Of a stretch of DNA of 64,000 nt, positions 13,324 through 25,463 are shown in pieces. The stretch comes from Nymphaea colorata. Taxonomy: Eukaryota; Streptophyta; Magnoliopsida; Nymphaeales; Nymphaeaceae. A model generated the notes under the pieces. That model was given only the letters and a program-made list of their open reading frames with translations. It was not told where the DNA came from and made no database searches. The position numbers and the translations under genes were made by a program. Every line of letters begins with the position of its first letter. Within the stretch, counting starts at the first letter, position 1. The DNA lies in contig NC_045145.1 in assembly GCF_008831285.2 (NCBI RefSeq), positions 19,608,040 through 19,672,039 of the forward strand, written 5' to 3'.

Positions 13324-14852
13324 GGCTAAAATTGGGTGATTGGAGTTGAGTCCCCTCTATTCTACACCAATTTAAGTGATCTAAGTGAACATTACCTGAT
13401 TTCTAAAGTTAATTCAAATGTACCTTTTCAAAAATGAGAATAAGATGAACAAGAACCAATGCATTTGACCTTCTACTAGTTTTAAGAACAACATTCCTTA
13501 ATACCATAAACATAGCACTATTTAGTATTTAAATTGATGACATACCTCCAATCCAACGGATTGCACTAAAAAGAGTACTCCAATAACTACCATCAAACCA
13601 AAATCTTTGAAACTTTCCTATCATGAATGTAGTATGCAGATAACGGTAAACTTTTTAGGGTTGTCAAATGCCTCTCTCTACCTCTCCCTGTTGAGCACGC
13701 AAGTACCAATCATAATTTAAACAAATGACCATCTTTGGGAAACGACACTAACAACTATCAAAATAAAGGCCTACAATCCACCTTTATTGTTCTTGTAAGA
13801 AAAAAAAAAAAACTTCGTTAACTAATATTTTTTCGTTTATGAGGCTAATAAAAGTAAGACTCTTATTTAAAAATCACAAAATATGACATTCCTTTCGCAA
13901 TTGTAACATAATGCAGACCCTTTTTTTTTCTTTCTTATTTTTCTTATGGTTATCAAGCGATGCATTTAACTAGCTTTCTCACGCTCGTGCTTTCAACGTT
14001 CATCTCTCGCAGCCGTTCATGTGCCTTAATTGCCAACCATAGCGAAAGCAATACTTCATAGAGCAATTGTCATTTGTCATTGCTTGTGTTTATGGACCCG
14101 AACATATTAAAACCTTCTTTTGGCTTTCAATTCATATCAGGCATTAACCTTCATTGACCATTGCCTCTCAGCCTATCATTAGCTTGGCCTACAAAAGGAA
14201 AGTTGGCTACAATGGATTGGCCAAACTGGTATTTATGGTGCGTGACATGGTCTTTGTACATTTCAACTTAATGTAGGAAAATATTGAATGATGATTCTGA
14301 TAGAGTCACCCAACTATCTGTCCATTCCGGTTTAATCTATCATGATGCACAGTTAAAATAAAAGTAATGAAAAAAATGTCATACATATTTTTGTTATTAG
14401 TATGAGCTCCCACTTTTTTTTTCTATGTTTTTATGCAAACGATGTTGATGAAAGACACTTCTTAAATAGCTGCGTGACTTTGGATAATTAAAGTTACCAT
14501 TTGTATATATATATTTATTTATATGTGATTGTTTGTTTTAAGGGACCTATAGTCACAGAAAACTCGTTTTTTTAAAAAGGAAAAAAAAGCGATAAATTAA
14601 CTAGCGGTTTAAAACTAAAGAAACACGTTTTTTGAAAAAAAAAAGTTAAAAACAAAAAAAACGCATTTTAAGCTCGTTTTTAATGTGTTTTTTCAGTTTT
14701 TTTATTTTTTCAGTTTTTAATGTCAAACAGTTTTTTTCTTCTTCTTTTTTGTTTTAAATATACATATCTTTTGATGTTTATGTTATTATTTTCTCATTTA
14801 TTTTATTTTTTCTTATTTTGAGTTTTTTAAAATTTATCATGCTTTTTTTTCT

Positions 14853-14974
14853 CTATTTTTTTCAAGCTCGCCGTATTATACCTGATAAAAATCTTCCAGT
14901 CATTGCTTTTCTTTTACATCCTTTCCTATTTTTTTCAAGCTACCCGATAAAAATCTTCCAGTCATTGCTTTTCT
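14853..14974. repeat. Imperfect tandem duplication of about 62-73 bp
   Basis: CTATTTTTTTCAAGCT is followed by GATAAAAATCTTCCAGTC and ATTGCTTTTCT. This arrangement occurs from 14853 and again from 14926. The copies differ by an 11-nt insertion in the first, so the offset changes from 73 to 62 along the unit. Confidence 0.7.
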
Positions 14975-15239
14975 CTTACGTCCGCATGAGCTTGCATGTC
15001 TTTGTATACGACAACGTCGAACATAAATTATGAAATCGAAAGTTTTCTACCAATGGGCCACTGGCTGGGCTTCACTTTCCTAATTTTTTTCGATAAGCTC
15101 CTTCTACTTATTCAATATTTCGTTTTAAGTTAAGAAGCTCAATTTGCTTAAACCCTTCCAAAGTAGAGCGCGAGAGTTGATAAAATGATGCCCGTTATGT
15201 TATATCCAGAGTGGTCCCTGATAATTTTAGGTTTTCTTA

Positions 15240-15770
15240 AACGCGGTCCGATTTGAGGTCCTTGGGATTACGTTTTAGCCAGCGAGGTCAAGAAAGGGAC
15301 AATGTAGCTCGACCACCACACTGTTCCAAATGGACGGCTCTGATGCGTCGTTCGAACGCGTGTCAGCTCCAGATCTGGACACGGCAGCGCCCCAGTTTAG
15401 AGGCTCAGATCTTACATCGGGTCAAAATCTTAACCCGAGTTAAAACAGGGACGTTTTACCGCAAGATGGCGAGATACTCGCGGGGCGCGGTCTTTGGTCC
15501 AACCTAAAAGTACGGGTTTCATCATCCCGCATACGCCCCCTACCTCTTCGCGAAATAACAGAACTATCCGCACTAGTTGGCGCTCCCGCGCCCCAGAAGA
15601 AGGGTATTTTGGGTAGTCGTGATGGTGATGTGTTTTAGTGAGTTCCACGGCTCCCGTAGTCTGTATATTCTGGGAATCGTCCTCGACCGTAGGATCAGCC
15701 AGCGCCATTTCAGCCGTAGATTCTCGAAAATACCTTTTCTCCCTTTTATTTTTTTTCACGGATGCTGCTT
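15240..15770. promoter_or_regulatory. Orphan GC-rich, promoter-like segment
   Basis: This is a GC- and CpG-rich island in AT-rich DNA, with words such as GGACGGCTCTGATG and CTCGCGGGGCGCGG that recall plant promoter-proximal DNA. ORFs on both strands overlap here, but none has a recognisable product or splice context. It may be a displaced or abandoned 5' region, possibly carried by a transposon. Confidence 0.25.
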
Positions 15771-16227
15771 TTAGAGCCGTTCTTTTTGGTTTCTTATTCA
15801 ATTTTTTGAGTTTATTTACGTGTTCCTCACTTTTTGGACGGGAAAAACTCCCGCCAAGCGAATTACCAATATAGCCCTGAACCGCTGGTCAATGACAAAT
15901 AGACACATGCAGCATGCCGAACCAATTGGCAGCCAGGCTCAGTCCACTGAGCATGATCATGGACTCCACAAACATGTTATGATCTTTACTTTAGCATCCG
16001 ATTTCGTGTTGAAAAATCTCTTCTTGGCGCTAAATTGAACATTTTAATATGAACTCTGCATCCTTTACGAAGAACTTTCTGTTAGGAGATGAAAATAACA
16101 ACGGTCTATTTGTGCATAATATTTTTTCCAATGTTAGACACCCAAATTAGCATTAATAACATGCTAAAATAAATTGTTCAAATTTATATTAAGATGATTT
16201 GTGAAGGACTTCCCAAACATTAAGGGT

Positions 16228-16560
16228 GGTTTGGCAATAGGGACAATAATATATTGCTTTATGTACCTCCTCAAACATTGTGACGTATAGATATATTATA
16301 TATATATCTATGTACAATATTTCATGAATGTGTTATATATTGTGGGGCAGGTATATGAAACAATATGTTACTAATCCTATTGCCAAATGATTGGAGAGAG
16401 AATTTGAAAACATAAACACTAATATGTTTTTTCATTGATTTGACTTTAAAACTAGGATTGACTTATGCAACACTAGAACCCAGTATTATTCCATAAATAC
16501 GCATCAATTTTTATCGACGAATTCACAAAATGTGGCGTTAATCTTCGTATTGCCAAACGA
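16228..16560. mobile_element. MITE-like element with inverted TTTGGCAATA ends
   Basis: GTTTGGCAATA at about 16229-16239 is matched in inverted orientation by TATTGCCAAAC at 16549-16559. A second inverted copy, CCTATTGCCAAAT, lies inside at about 16376-16388. The interior is AT-rich and non-coding. I could not define a clear target-site duplication. Confidence 0.4.
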
Positions 16561-16893
16561 TTGCATTACACAAAACAAGGGAATATTTTGTTTATAATAT
16601 ATACGAAAATTACACATTGTTTGCGTTTTATTGGTATAGCTTTTATTTATACTGACAATATATATGGACCAAGTATTATGCATTTGACGGATGAATAGCT
16701 TCATATGAAAACAAAGTTGTGGCAAATAAGCTAAAATACAATATTTTGTTAAATGTGGTGATCTACGAGTACGATAGAATCTCGTCAATCTAACTTAAAA
16801 AGCAATAGAAAGGTTTTAACATTTCTTTACATCATATATTTTATTATATATGGTGAGTAGGAGAAATATTACATCCTACTGTCTCCTACTGTC

Positions 16894-17017
16894 TAAGATG
16901 AAAGTCGCATTCGTGAGAGTTGGTGCATGCACTACACTTCAACTTGTATATCATCAAAGATGAGAGTTGCATTCGCGAGGGTTGATGCATGCACTACCCT
17001 TCAACTTGTATATCATC
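16894..17017. repeat. 62-bp tandem duplication, two copies
   Basis: Two head-to-tail units contain GTGCATGCACTAC or GATGCATGCACTAC followed by CTTCAACTTGTATATCATC. They occupy about 16894-16955 and 16956-17017 and differ at a few positions. Each unit includes the palindrome TGCATGCA. Confidence 0.8.
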
Positions 17018-17559
17018 CACAAACTTCAACACTTCACTTTGATCTTACTTTTTTCTCCCACTAAAAAAAATACAAGGTTAAGCATTGTTTATGACGTGCA
17101 TTTATTTGTATAGCCATTAAAGATATAACAACCACTTAAATTTGTTGTAGCAAACACAATAGTGACGATACGATTGAAGCATTAATAAACAAATTGTTTT
17201 GCCCAATGTTTGATGTCATTCGATGGGCTTCACATGGGAACGGGACATTCATGCTTGCCTCTCATTTTTGTCTTCAATCGAATCATGCCATAGAGAAACC
17301 CTTTTTGTATCGTATTGAATAAGAAGTTTACTATAAACCAATTTTTTTAGCATATCAAGCTAGAGAGAGTTATATGTACAATTGCCTATGAAGGTTCAAT
17401 TTGAGAATGAACTAACCAATAAGCCTTGTCAATTTGCAGAGTATGAGTCTGCGTCCAACGAGAAGGTCGCGGATGCTTTGGAAGGGTCCGAGCCCAGGCG
17501 CACCCACGCGTGCAGAGTTGATTTAAGGGACAATATCGTCATTCCTTAAAATATTGGAT

Positions 17560-18993
17560 GCGAAGTGGTAAATTGAGTCGTGTCCGATGGGATCCCCGAA
17601 CGCGACGTAGCAAGATTTTTGGTTATTAATAATTTTTTAAAAATCATTCGCTCTCATGAAGGGCATGCGACGGGAACGAGGACAGCGAAGAACCAGAGGG
17701 CGAGAAATCCTCTCGATCATCTTCGGATTCTGCCTCGGGGCAACCGTTCTCTGGTGCTTTGGTTCACGGAGATCTCGTTTCATCGGGAAATTAGGCCGCG
17801 ATCCGTCGGAGAGAAATGCCGACAGCCGGAATCGCGGAGGCTGATTTGCTCCTTTGCCCGCTTCTTCTGGAACCTTTGTGAATTTTGAGAGGTTTCGCGT
17901 TTTCGTTCCTGGATTTTATTCATCAGGTTTTCCATACGGGGTCTTGTTGCTCGACGTGGAGAATTCGCTCGGATTCATCGGGAGCGACGGAGCAGTGGAA
18001 CTTTTTCTGAAGTTTGCTTAAGCATTGAAGGTTAGGGCGTTATTCCGTCCCTCCGTGTGGTTAATTTTCCGAGCTTGTTGTTTTATCGGATATAGTTTTT
18101 TCTGATGCAGTTGCATGAATTCGGTTGCTTGATGGGAAGAGGGTCTCGTGAGGTATTCGCTTCTACGTTGTTGTCTATCGGAAGGGATTAGGAATATATG
18201 GGGATCTTGTCATTTGGAGGCGTTGGGGAAATGATGAGCATGGATTGTACGTAGATGAAACTTCGAGCAGATCTCTTCAGCTTTAACGGCTGGTGGTTGG
18301 TGTGGCAAGCGTGGATTCCCGTTGAATTGGCCTTGCACGTAATGAAGGGTGTTACCTTGGTTAATTGGTGGATTTACGAGAAGGTGGTCGACGCGGAACG
18401 ACGCGCTTCTTCCTCCTTCGATTTGTTGAATTTTGGATTGTTTGGCTATTCTCCTCTGGGGGCCGTTGTTTTTTCGGAGAGTTGATGATATTGGATTCTG
18501 TAAGTTTTGTGTGAAAAATTGTTTATTTCTTGGTGCCTTGGAGTTTCAATATGCAAGACCTTCGTGTTGTGGATTGATGTCAAGCTCAAGCTTTGCAGCA
18601 TGTTGGAATAATCGCGTTGTAGCCTTAGCATTATAAGGATTAATATAGTTGCTTGTCGTTGTCAAGAATTTCCAAAGGGTATCCTCTGTGAACTTCCAGT
18701 TATATGGTGATTGGCCGTCAATATTGGAGGTAATTTGTTTGCATGTGCTATCGTGTAAGTTAAGTTTTCAAGGTGTGAAGTACCTGATCAGGAAAAAAGT
18801 AGATAATACTTTTTTAGTTTTTTTCCTTTTTTTTGGGGACTTTGAAAATTAATCGTTGCTTCGACTCTTAGATCTTTTCTCTTCCTCTCCAATTCAACGG
18901 GTGTATCTAGTGCACTATTGGGAAAGGGAAATAGACTCATGTTTTGGCCAATGAATGGTTCAGAATGAGCGGGACTGGAAAGGTTTCCTGTAG
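17560..18993 (+). promoter_or_regulatory. FAB1 promoter and long leader region
   Basis: G+C rises from about 17.45 kb, and the sequence from about 17.65 kb resembles a plant 5' leader running into the FAB1 start codon. Upstream ATG-initiated ORFs lie in it, for example 76 codons at 18255-18485 and 67 codons at 18649-18852. If this stretch is transcribed without a leader intron, those uORFs would precede the main start. I could not decide the transcription start or leader splice sites. Confidence 0.35.
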
Positions 18994-21900
18994 ATGGAAA
19001 CGCCTGATAAGAGGTTCTCCGAGTTGGTTGGTCTGGTGAAGTCATGGATCCCTCGGAGGACCGAGCCACCAAATGTGTCAAGGGACTTTTGGATGCCTGA
19101 TCAGAGCTGTAGGGTTTGTTATGAATGTGATTCTCAGTTCACCATATTCAACCGGAGGCACCATTGTCGCAGTTGTGGGCGAGTTTTCTGTGCTAAGTGC
19201 ACTTCAAACTCCATACCTGTATCACCAGATGATCCAAAGAATAGCCGAGAAGAAGGTGAAAGGATTCGAGTCTGTAATTATTGTTTCGAGCAATGGACAA
19301 AGGAAATAGCATCTGCTGATAATGGGATCCTTCAGATATCCAGTCCAGGTCTTAGCCCTTCTCCATCGAGTGCGAGTTTGGCAAGTAGCAAGTGTAGCGG
19401 TCACAGCAGTAGTACTGTCAATTCAATGCCTTACCGTATGGGGCCTTACCAATGTGTCACTCATGGCACTGGACGTAGTCCTCGACAATCTACAAGAACA
19501 GAATTTGTTTCTGACAAACAAGATTTGCTCTCCCTTGGAAGGAATGGTGACGCTGTTCTTGATATAGGAGAGACATCGCCAACTCAGTCTGAGTTCTTTA
19601 TCAACAGGTATGCATGCTTTTCCGGTGCTTTTATTTTTTGTTGAATATCTGAAAGATCTTTTTAGTTTTCCTGTACGTTCACTACTAATATCTTTCAGAG
19701 CATGCTGCTCCTTTTAAAACAATTCAGAAGTTAATATTTAAGCACTTTTAGGAGATACGATGATGACGAGGATGACGATGAGGATGACAATGACTATTCT
19801 AAATATCAAATGGGTTCTGAAAGGAAGCATTTTCAGCAGTCGGATGAGTATTTTGGCCCAGTTCCTTTTGATGACATTGACCATGGTTATACATCTCCAA
19901 AAGTGCTTTCTGCCGATTATATCAATGTTGATTCCAGAGAACAGCAACATTTTGGTGAGGATGACAAAGTCAGCCAGATAGACCAAGTTATAAGCATCAA
20001 CAATGATGATCCAATGTCTATGAACATTCCAGATGAGAACTCGTTGGATTCTGCAAGACCGGGGCAACATGCAGATGAGGGGGAGGGGCATGATAATGAG
20101 TGCGATTCTGCACAATCAATATATGGAACAGAGAGCGTTGATGCTGAACCTGTTGATTTCGAGAACAATTTTTTATTGTGGTTTCCTCCTGATCCAGAAG
20201 ATGAAGAGGATGAAAGAGAAGCCATCATATTTGATGATGATGACGATGATGATGCATTAGCTGAGTGGGGAAACTTTCACTCTTCAAGCGGGCTGGGTAG
20301 TTCAGAGAACCGGACTAGAGATCGTTCAAGTGAAGAGCACAGAAGGGCTATGAAAAATGTTGTAGATGGCCATTTTAGGGCATTGGTGGCTCAACTTTTG
20401 CAAGTTGATAATCTTCCAATTGATGAAGAGGATGATAAAGGAGGTTGGTTGGACATTATTACATCCTTGTCATGGGAAGCTGCTAGCTTACTGAAGCCAG
20501 ACACAAGTAAAGGAGGGGGAATGGATCCTGGTGGTTATGTGAAAATAAAGTGCCTTGCAAGTGGCCATCGCAGTGAAAGGTATGCTTCATAAAATGATTA
20601 AAATCTGGATAGATTCCCTTTTTTCTGCTTTTACATCCATTAAGAATCCTTGTGTTTCACCCGTGTCTTTTTCTTTTCCAGCATGGTGGTTAAAGGAATT
20701 GTTTGCAAGAAAAACGTTGCGCACCGGCGCATGACATCAAAAATACAAAATCCTCGTATTTTTCTCCTTGGTGGGGCACTAGAATACCAGCGTGTAGCCA
20801 ATCTATTGTCAAGCTTTGACACTTTATTACAGCAGGTATGCTGATCATGAAATTCTGTGGTCCTGCAATTTTATTTGAAGTGTAATATGCTTCTTTTCCC
20901 CCCTCCAATTACAGGAAATGGATCATCTAAAGATGGCAGTAGCTAAAATAGATTCCCATCAGCCGGATATCCTCTTGGTAGAGAAGTCAGTCTCACGCTT
21001 TGCACAAGATTATTTGTTGGCAAAAGATATATCACTAGTGCTTAATGTCAAGAGGCCTCTGTTAGAGCGTATCGCTCGTTGTACTGGTGCACAAATCGTT
21101 CCCTCAATTGACAATTTGTCACAGCAAAAGCTGGGTACATGTGAATCATTTCATGTTGACAAGTTTGTTGAGGAACATGGAAGTGCTGGACAGGCTGGAA
21201 AAAAATTGCTGAAGACCCTTATGTTCTTTGAAGGCTGCCCAAAACCATTGGGATGTACGGTAAGTTTCTTCTATTGTGGACTGGTTTAACTGCTATTTTG
21301 CATAGCAATTCATTGAATCACTTGGTTATCTTGTTTAAATAATCCATGCTTACCCCTTGTTTGGTTGTGTTTTTCTTCTATGTCCTCCCTCACTTGGTAT
21401 CTGTAGCACCTAAGGTCAAGTTTGATGGTTAGAAATGATTTATCTTTGGTACAAAATTCTGGATTTTTGATCCAGGTTGATAGGTATCTGGAAGTATTTA
21501 TCCAGGGTGTACTACGTATTCATTATTTGATTACCTGGGTAACGTTATCCAGATTTTTTTTTAATGTTTGATTATTTGAATTATGCTAACCAGGATTTAC
21601 TTGTTTAACTCAATAATTGTGCAACTTGAAATCAAAAGTTCAGCTCCATAACAAAGTGTGATCTACAGAAATTCCTAACGACTAGAGGGTTACTTCTGTC
21701 GGCTCCTTCGCCATTAATAGGCTTTGAACTGCAGCAATTAGATCTGAAGCACGTCTGCTCTTGACAAGCAGACATAATATCACAGCCTTGCTTTTCCTGT
21801 GCGGTGAATATACTTCCTTTATGAAAAAAGCATTCACGTGTTTTCACACCTCTGATAAAACATCCAACAAACATTATGTCTACATTATTTATGCCTTGCA

Positions 21901-24900
21901 TGAAGTTGATAAAGAATCTTCTGCGGCACTGATAGCCTTTCTTAGATATGAATGATTAAATCTGTCATAAGACTTAATTCCAACTCTCAACATGAATTTT
22001 TCTTAAAGTACCTGGTCTCATCATCTTTTTGCCTGCTCATTCCTCTCTCCCAACCATTGCGGTCATTCTCTTCCCACTGTGACAAAAAGCAAGAGGACCA
22101 TAGAGGACATACTTACACCAATACTTAGGCTCTTCAAACTTGGATAATTCACATCACCAGGTGCGGAGTTCTTGTTTATCTTGAATCCCTCTGCTTTCAC
22201 TAAACTAAATATTTTTGTCTTTTGGATGAGTTAAGTAATTCTTCCTATTTTGTTTCGGTGGGACACTACATGCTAATTTGATCAAAACATAACTTCACCA
22301 CTCAGAGCAAGTGGTCATGCAGCCTTGTAGCCTTTATGTATTTTAGTTTTGAAAGAAGAGAAGAGATACCTTGCGACCAACCCAGGGATCAAGTTGGTTC
22401 TAACAAAAGAACCATCCTAGTCCTCTTGGCTTCACTTATGGCATCATTTTGAATCCCCTTTGCACATTGGCTACCTTTGGCTTCACTATCTGCATTGAGC
22501 GAATAAGAGAAATATCATGCTCATTCACAAGTCCATGGAAACCACTCAAATAAGTGGGGTAGGCGAGTGCTGACTATGAAAGGAAGGATGCCTCTTCTCC
22601 CTCCACCACCCTTGCTGCCATGGTGATGGCCTTCGTTGACCTTTCCCTTTTATTGCCTGAAACTATTTGGCCTGTTAACCATGAGCTTATCCAACAAGTA
22701 CAAGTTGTTTTTTGGTGTCAACAATGTTGAGAGTAAAGCCTTTCAGTCATGTGAAGCAGTGAAGGTGGTGGTGGCTGACAGGACACCACCGGCTGTCAAA
22801 CCGAAGATTGCCCACGAGGAGGGTGAGATTATTGTGAACTTGGCATCCATTCTCTAAGAAAATCCTAATCGAACGAGATGAAATAGATGCTATTGGGCAT
22901 CACCGATGATCTGGGGGCTCTGCCTACCAGATGGTGCTGGAAGACAATAGCCTCCTAAAGCAGTAAAGCACCACTAATCTCGAGTGGAGAAGTGTGGGAT
23001 GGTGGCCTGGGTGAAGAAAATTGAAATTTCCGACTTTCTTCACTCCCTTTTGAGATCTTGGGTTTTCTTTTCTGTTGTTTGATACTACATTTGACCTTAT
23101 TCCTTTTCTTAAGATTTTTTTTTTATCTTGAAGTAAATCAGGGCAATCAAACTTTCTCCGAGAGAGCAATCAGCCTTGATGGACTCTGTAATGGGTACAG
23201 CATACAGGGGGGATATGTTACTTGAGAGATCCTCTTCTTCCTCTTTTTCAGGTTCAGGATAGTCGATCTTGTTAGTACCATACTTTTCAAAGTTTTGAAG
23301 ATTGCAGCTCAAACAGTACACTGCACATTGATGTGTAGATGTTTATACAGATAATTTTTCTGTATGCAATATGATGTGGGCTAGCCAGATAATCCATCTT
23401 TTTCCATGACAGGTTCTAAAATTTGTAGGTGTTTTCTAGGGGTACAGTGTTCTTTCTCCATTAAAAAATCAATGCTTGTGCATATTGTCTTATTTGTCTC
23501 ACCTGTGTAGATATTGCACTTGTCATTTACTGGAGGCCAGTCCCTGTGTGGATGGAGAGAGAAGTTGATAACGTACCTGTCACCTTGAATTCACCCTTAC
23601 TTGTGGTTCATAACTTACAAACTTTCTCCATAAAGTTGGTGCACAGTTTATGTGCATGCTTGGCAATGATGTCATCATGTAGCTATTACACTAGATTCAT
23701 GTAAGCATTTTAATGGGTTTGAACTGGTAGCTGGAATGGCCATCTGGACCTTTACTGTTCCAATTTTGAGTAGGCTGAAAAGGAAAAATGATCTTTTTTG
23801 GCTTGATTGATTGACACCGTGCTTAACACAATTGCTTATGAACAAGCAGGAGTCTGGTGCACTCATTTACTTAATTAAATGAGGGCTTGAAGGTAAGTCT
23901 TTAAAGAATCAAAATGCTCATTGCAATTGATCTTGAGCCAGGTTTCTAATTTAATATTGATGTGTATGCCTATGCATAGAGTATGCAGCCCACTTATTTT
24001 TTTGGAAGATGGATTCCATTTATCTCCTTTAGTTCTAGAAAAGCATCTGTTCCATGGTTGCATAATGGCAAGGACTGATTGCATTTTCATGTAGGCTACA
24101 CGTGGGCATGCTCTTACCCATTTCCATACGTATGTTTGCATGCTTTTGGATGCATGTATGCTAGCAAGCAGGAAATAATCATCAATGCTGGTCTTAGTTG
24201 TTCAATGGTATAGCCATTTCTCTGGACATTAGGAGTTGTGAAAAATGAAAGGATAAAAGATACATTTGGTTTGGTCTAAAGCTTAAATGCCTAAGTCTTA
24301 TTTCAACGTGTCTTTATGTTCTATATTTGAAAATTCATGTTGCACAGGCAATTCACATTCCATGTTGTGGTTCTTGTGTTTCAGGTTCTACTGAAGGGTG
24401 CTAATGGCGATGAGTTAAAAAAAGTAAAACGTGTAGTTCAGTATGGGGTTTTCGCTGCTTATCATTTGGCTCTGGAGACCTCTTTTCTTGCAGATGAGGG
24501 TGCTACTCTTCCTGAACTACCCCTGAAATCTCCAATTACTGTTGCGTTGCCTGATAAACCATCAAATGCTGATAGGTCCATTTCCATGGTACCTGGCTTC
24601 ATGGTTCCTGCTGCAAGCAAACCACCTCTAGTAAATGAGATCAGCTCCATGAGAGGCCAAGCACCTGAACATTTTCCTTTACAAGGTACCAATTCCAGGA
24701 GCAGTTCTATGGTTTCAGTATCATCCTCTTCATATAATGCTGGTTATTCTCCATACACTGGAAGCGTTACCATCAATCCATCAAGGTTGTCCAATCTGAA
24801 CCAGGTGCAAAATGTTGAAGGTCCTTCCCACCCTCCTTTGTCTATTATTTCACTTCCAGTGGAGTTCTCCAAGTCTTATGATGAGTTTAAGCCCCATTTT

Positions 24901-25362
24901 ATGTCTGAACAAGAGAAGAATAATTTGAACCATGAAGGGTCTTTCAAGCCAGAAAGTCTTGCAGTGAATGTTCAAGGTGTAGCTCCACTTGGATCTCCAG
25001 TTTGCTCTTGTGACTTTATGAATGCTTTGGACCGGTGGCATGCGACAGAAGGTGAAATGGGTGGGCCATATGTTGCTGACAGGCAACTGCTTAGTCCCGG
25101 TCAAGTTCCAAGTTATCAGGAGAATAGTTTCCATGACGAGCATACTCCACTGAAGGAAGAGTTTCCACCTTCTCCATCTGACCATCAGAGCATTTTGGTG
25201 TCTCTATCTACTCGTTGTGTGTGGAAAGGAACTGTTTGTGATCGTGCACATCTGCTTCGCATTAAATATTATGGCAGTTTTGATAAGCCGTTGGGTCGAT
25301 TTTTACGTGATGACTTGTTTGACCAGGTTTCTCTCTTCCTATCTCTCACCATATATATATGT

Positions 25363-25410
<48 letters not shown>

Positions 25411-25421
25411 CATGTATATGT

Positions 25422-25463
<42 letters not shown>

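Larger units (their letters stand above)
8990..17560. other. Gene-poor intergenic DNA between PRP40 and FAB1
   Basis: I could not support any protein gene here. ORFs are short and lack splice context or family signatures. What can be seen is listed separately: repeat remnants, a 9-bp-flanked element, tandem duplications, a T homopolymer, a GC-rich orphan segment and a MITE candidate. A TATA-like minus-strand motif (TATAAATATAAT) near 12825-12840 has no gene model downstream. Confidence 0.6.

Noticed and set aside
22636..22857. 73-codon ORF in FAB1 intron 4 as an additional FAB1 exon
   Set aside because: Exons 4 and 5 join in phase 0 and reproduce the continuous family sequence, so an extra exon would interrupt a conserved domain.
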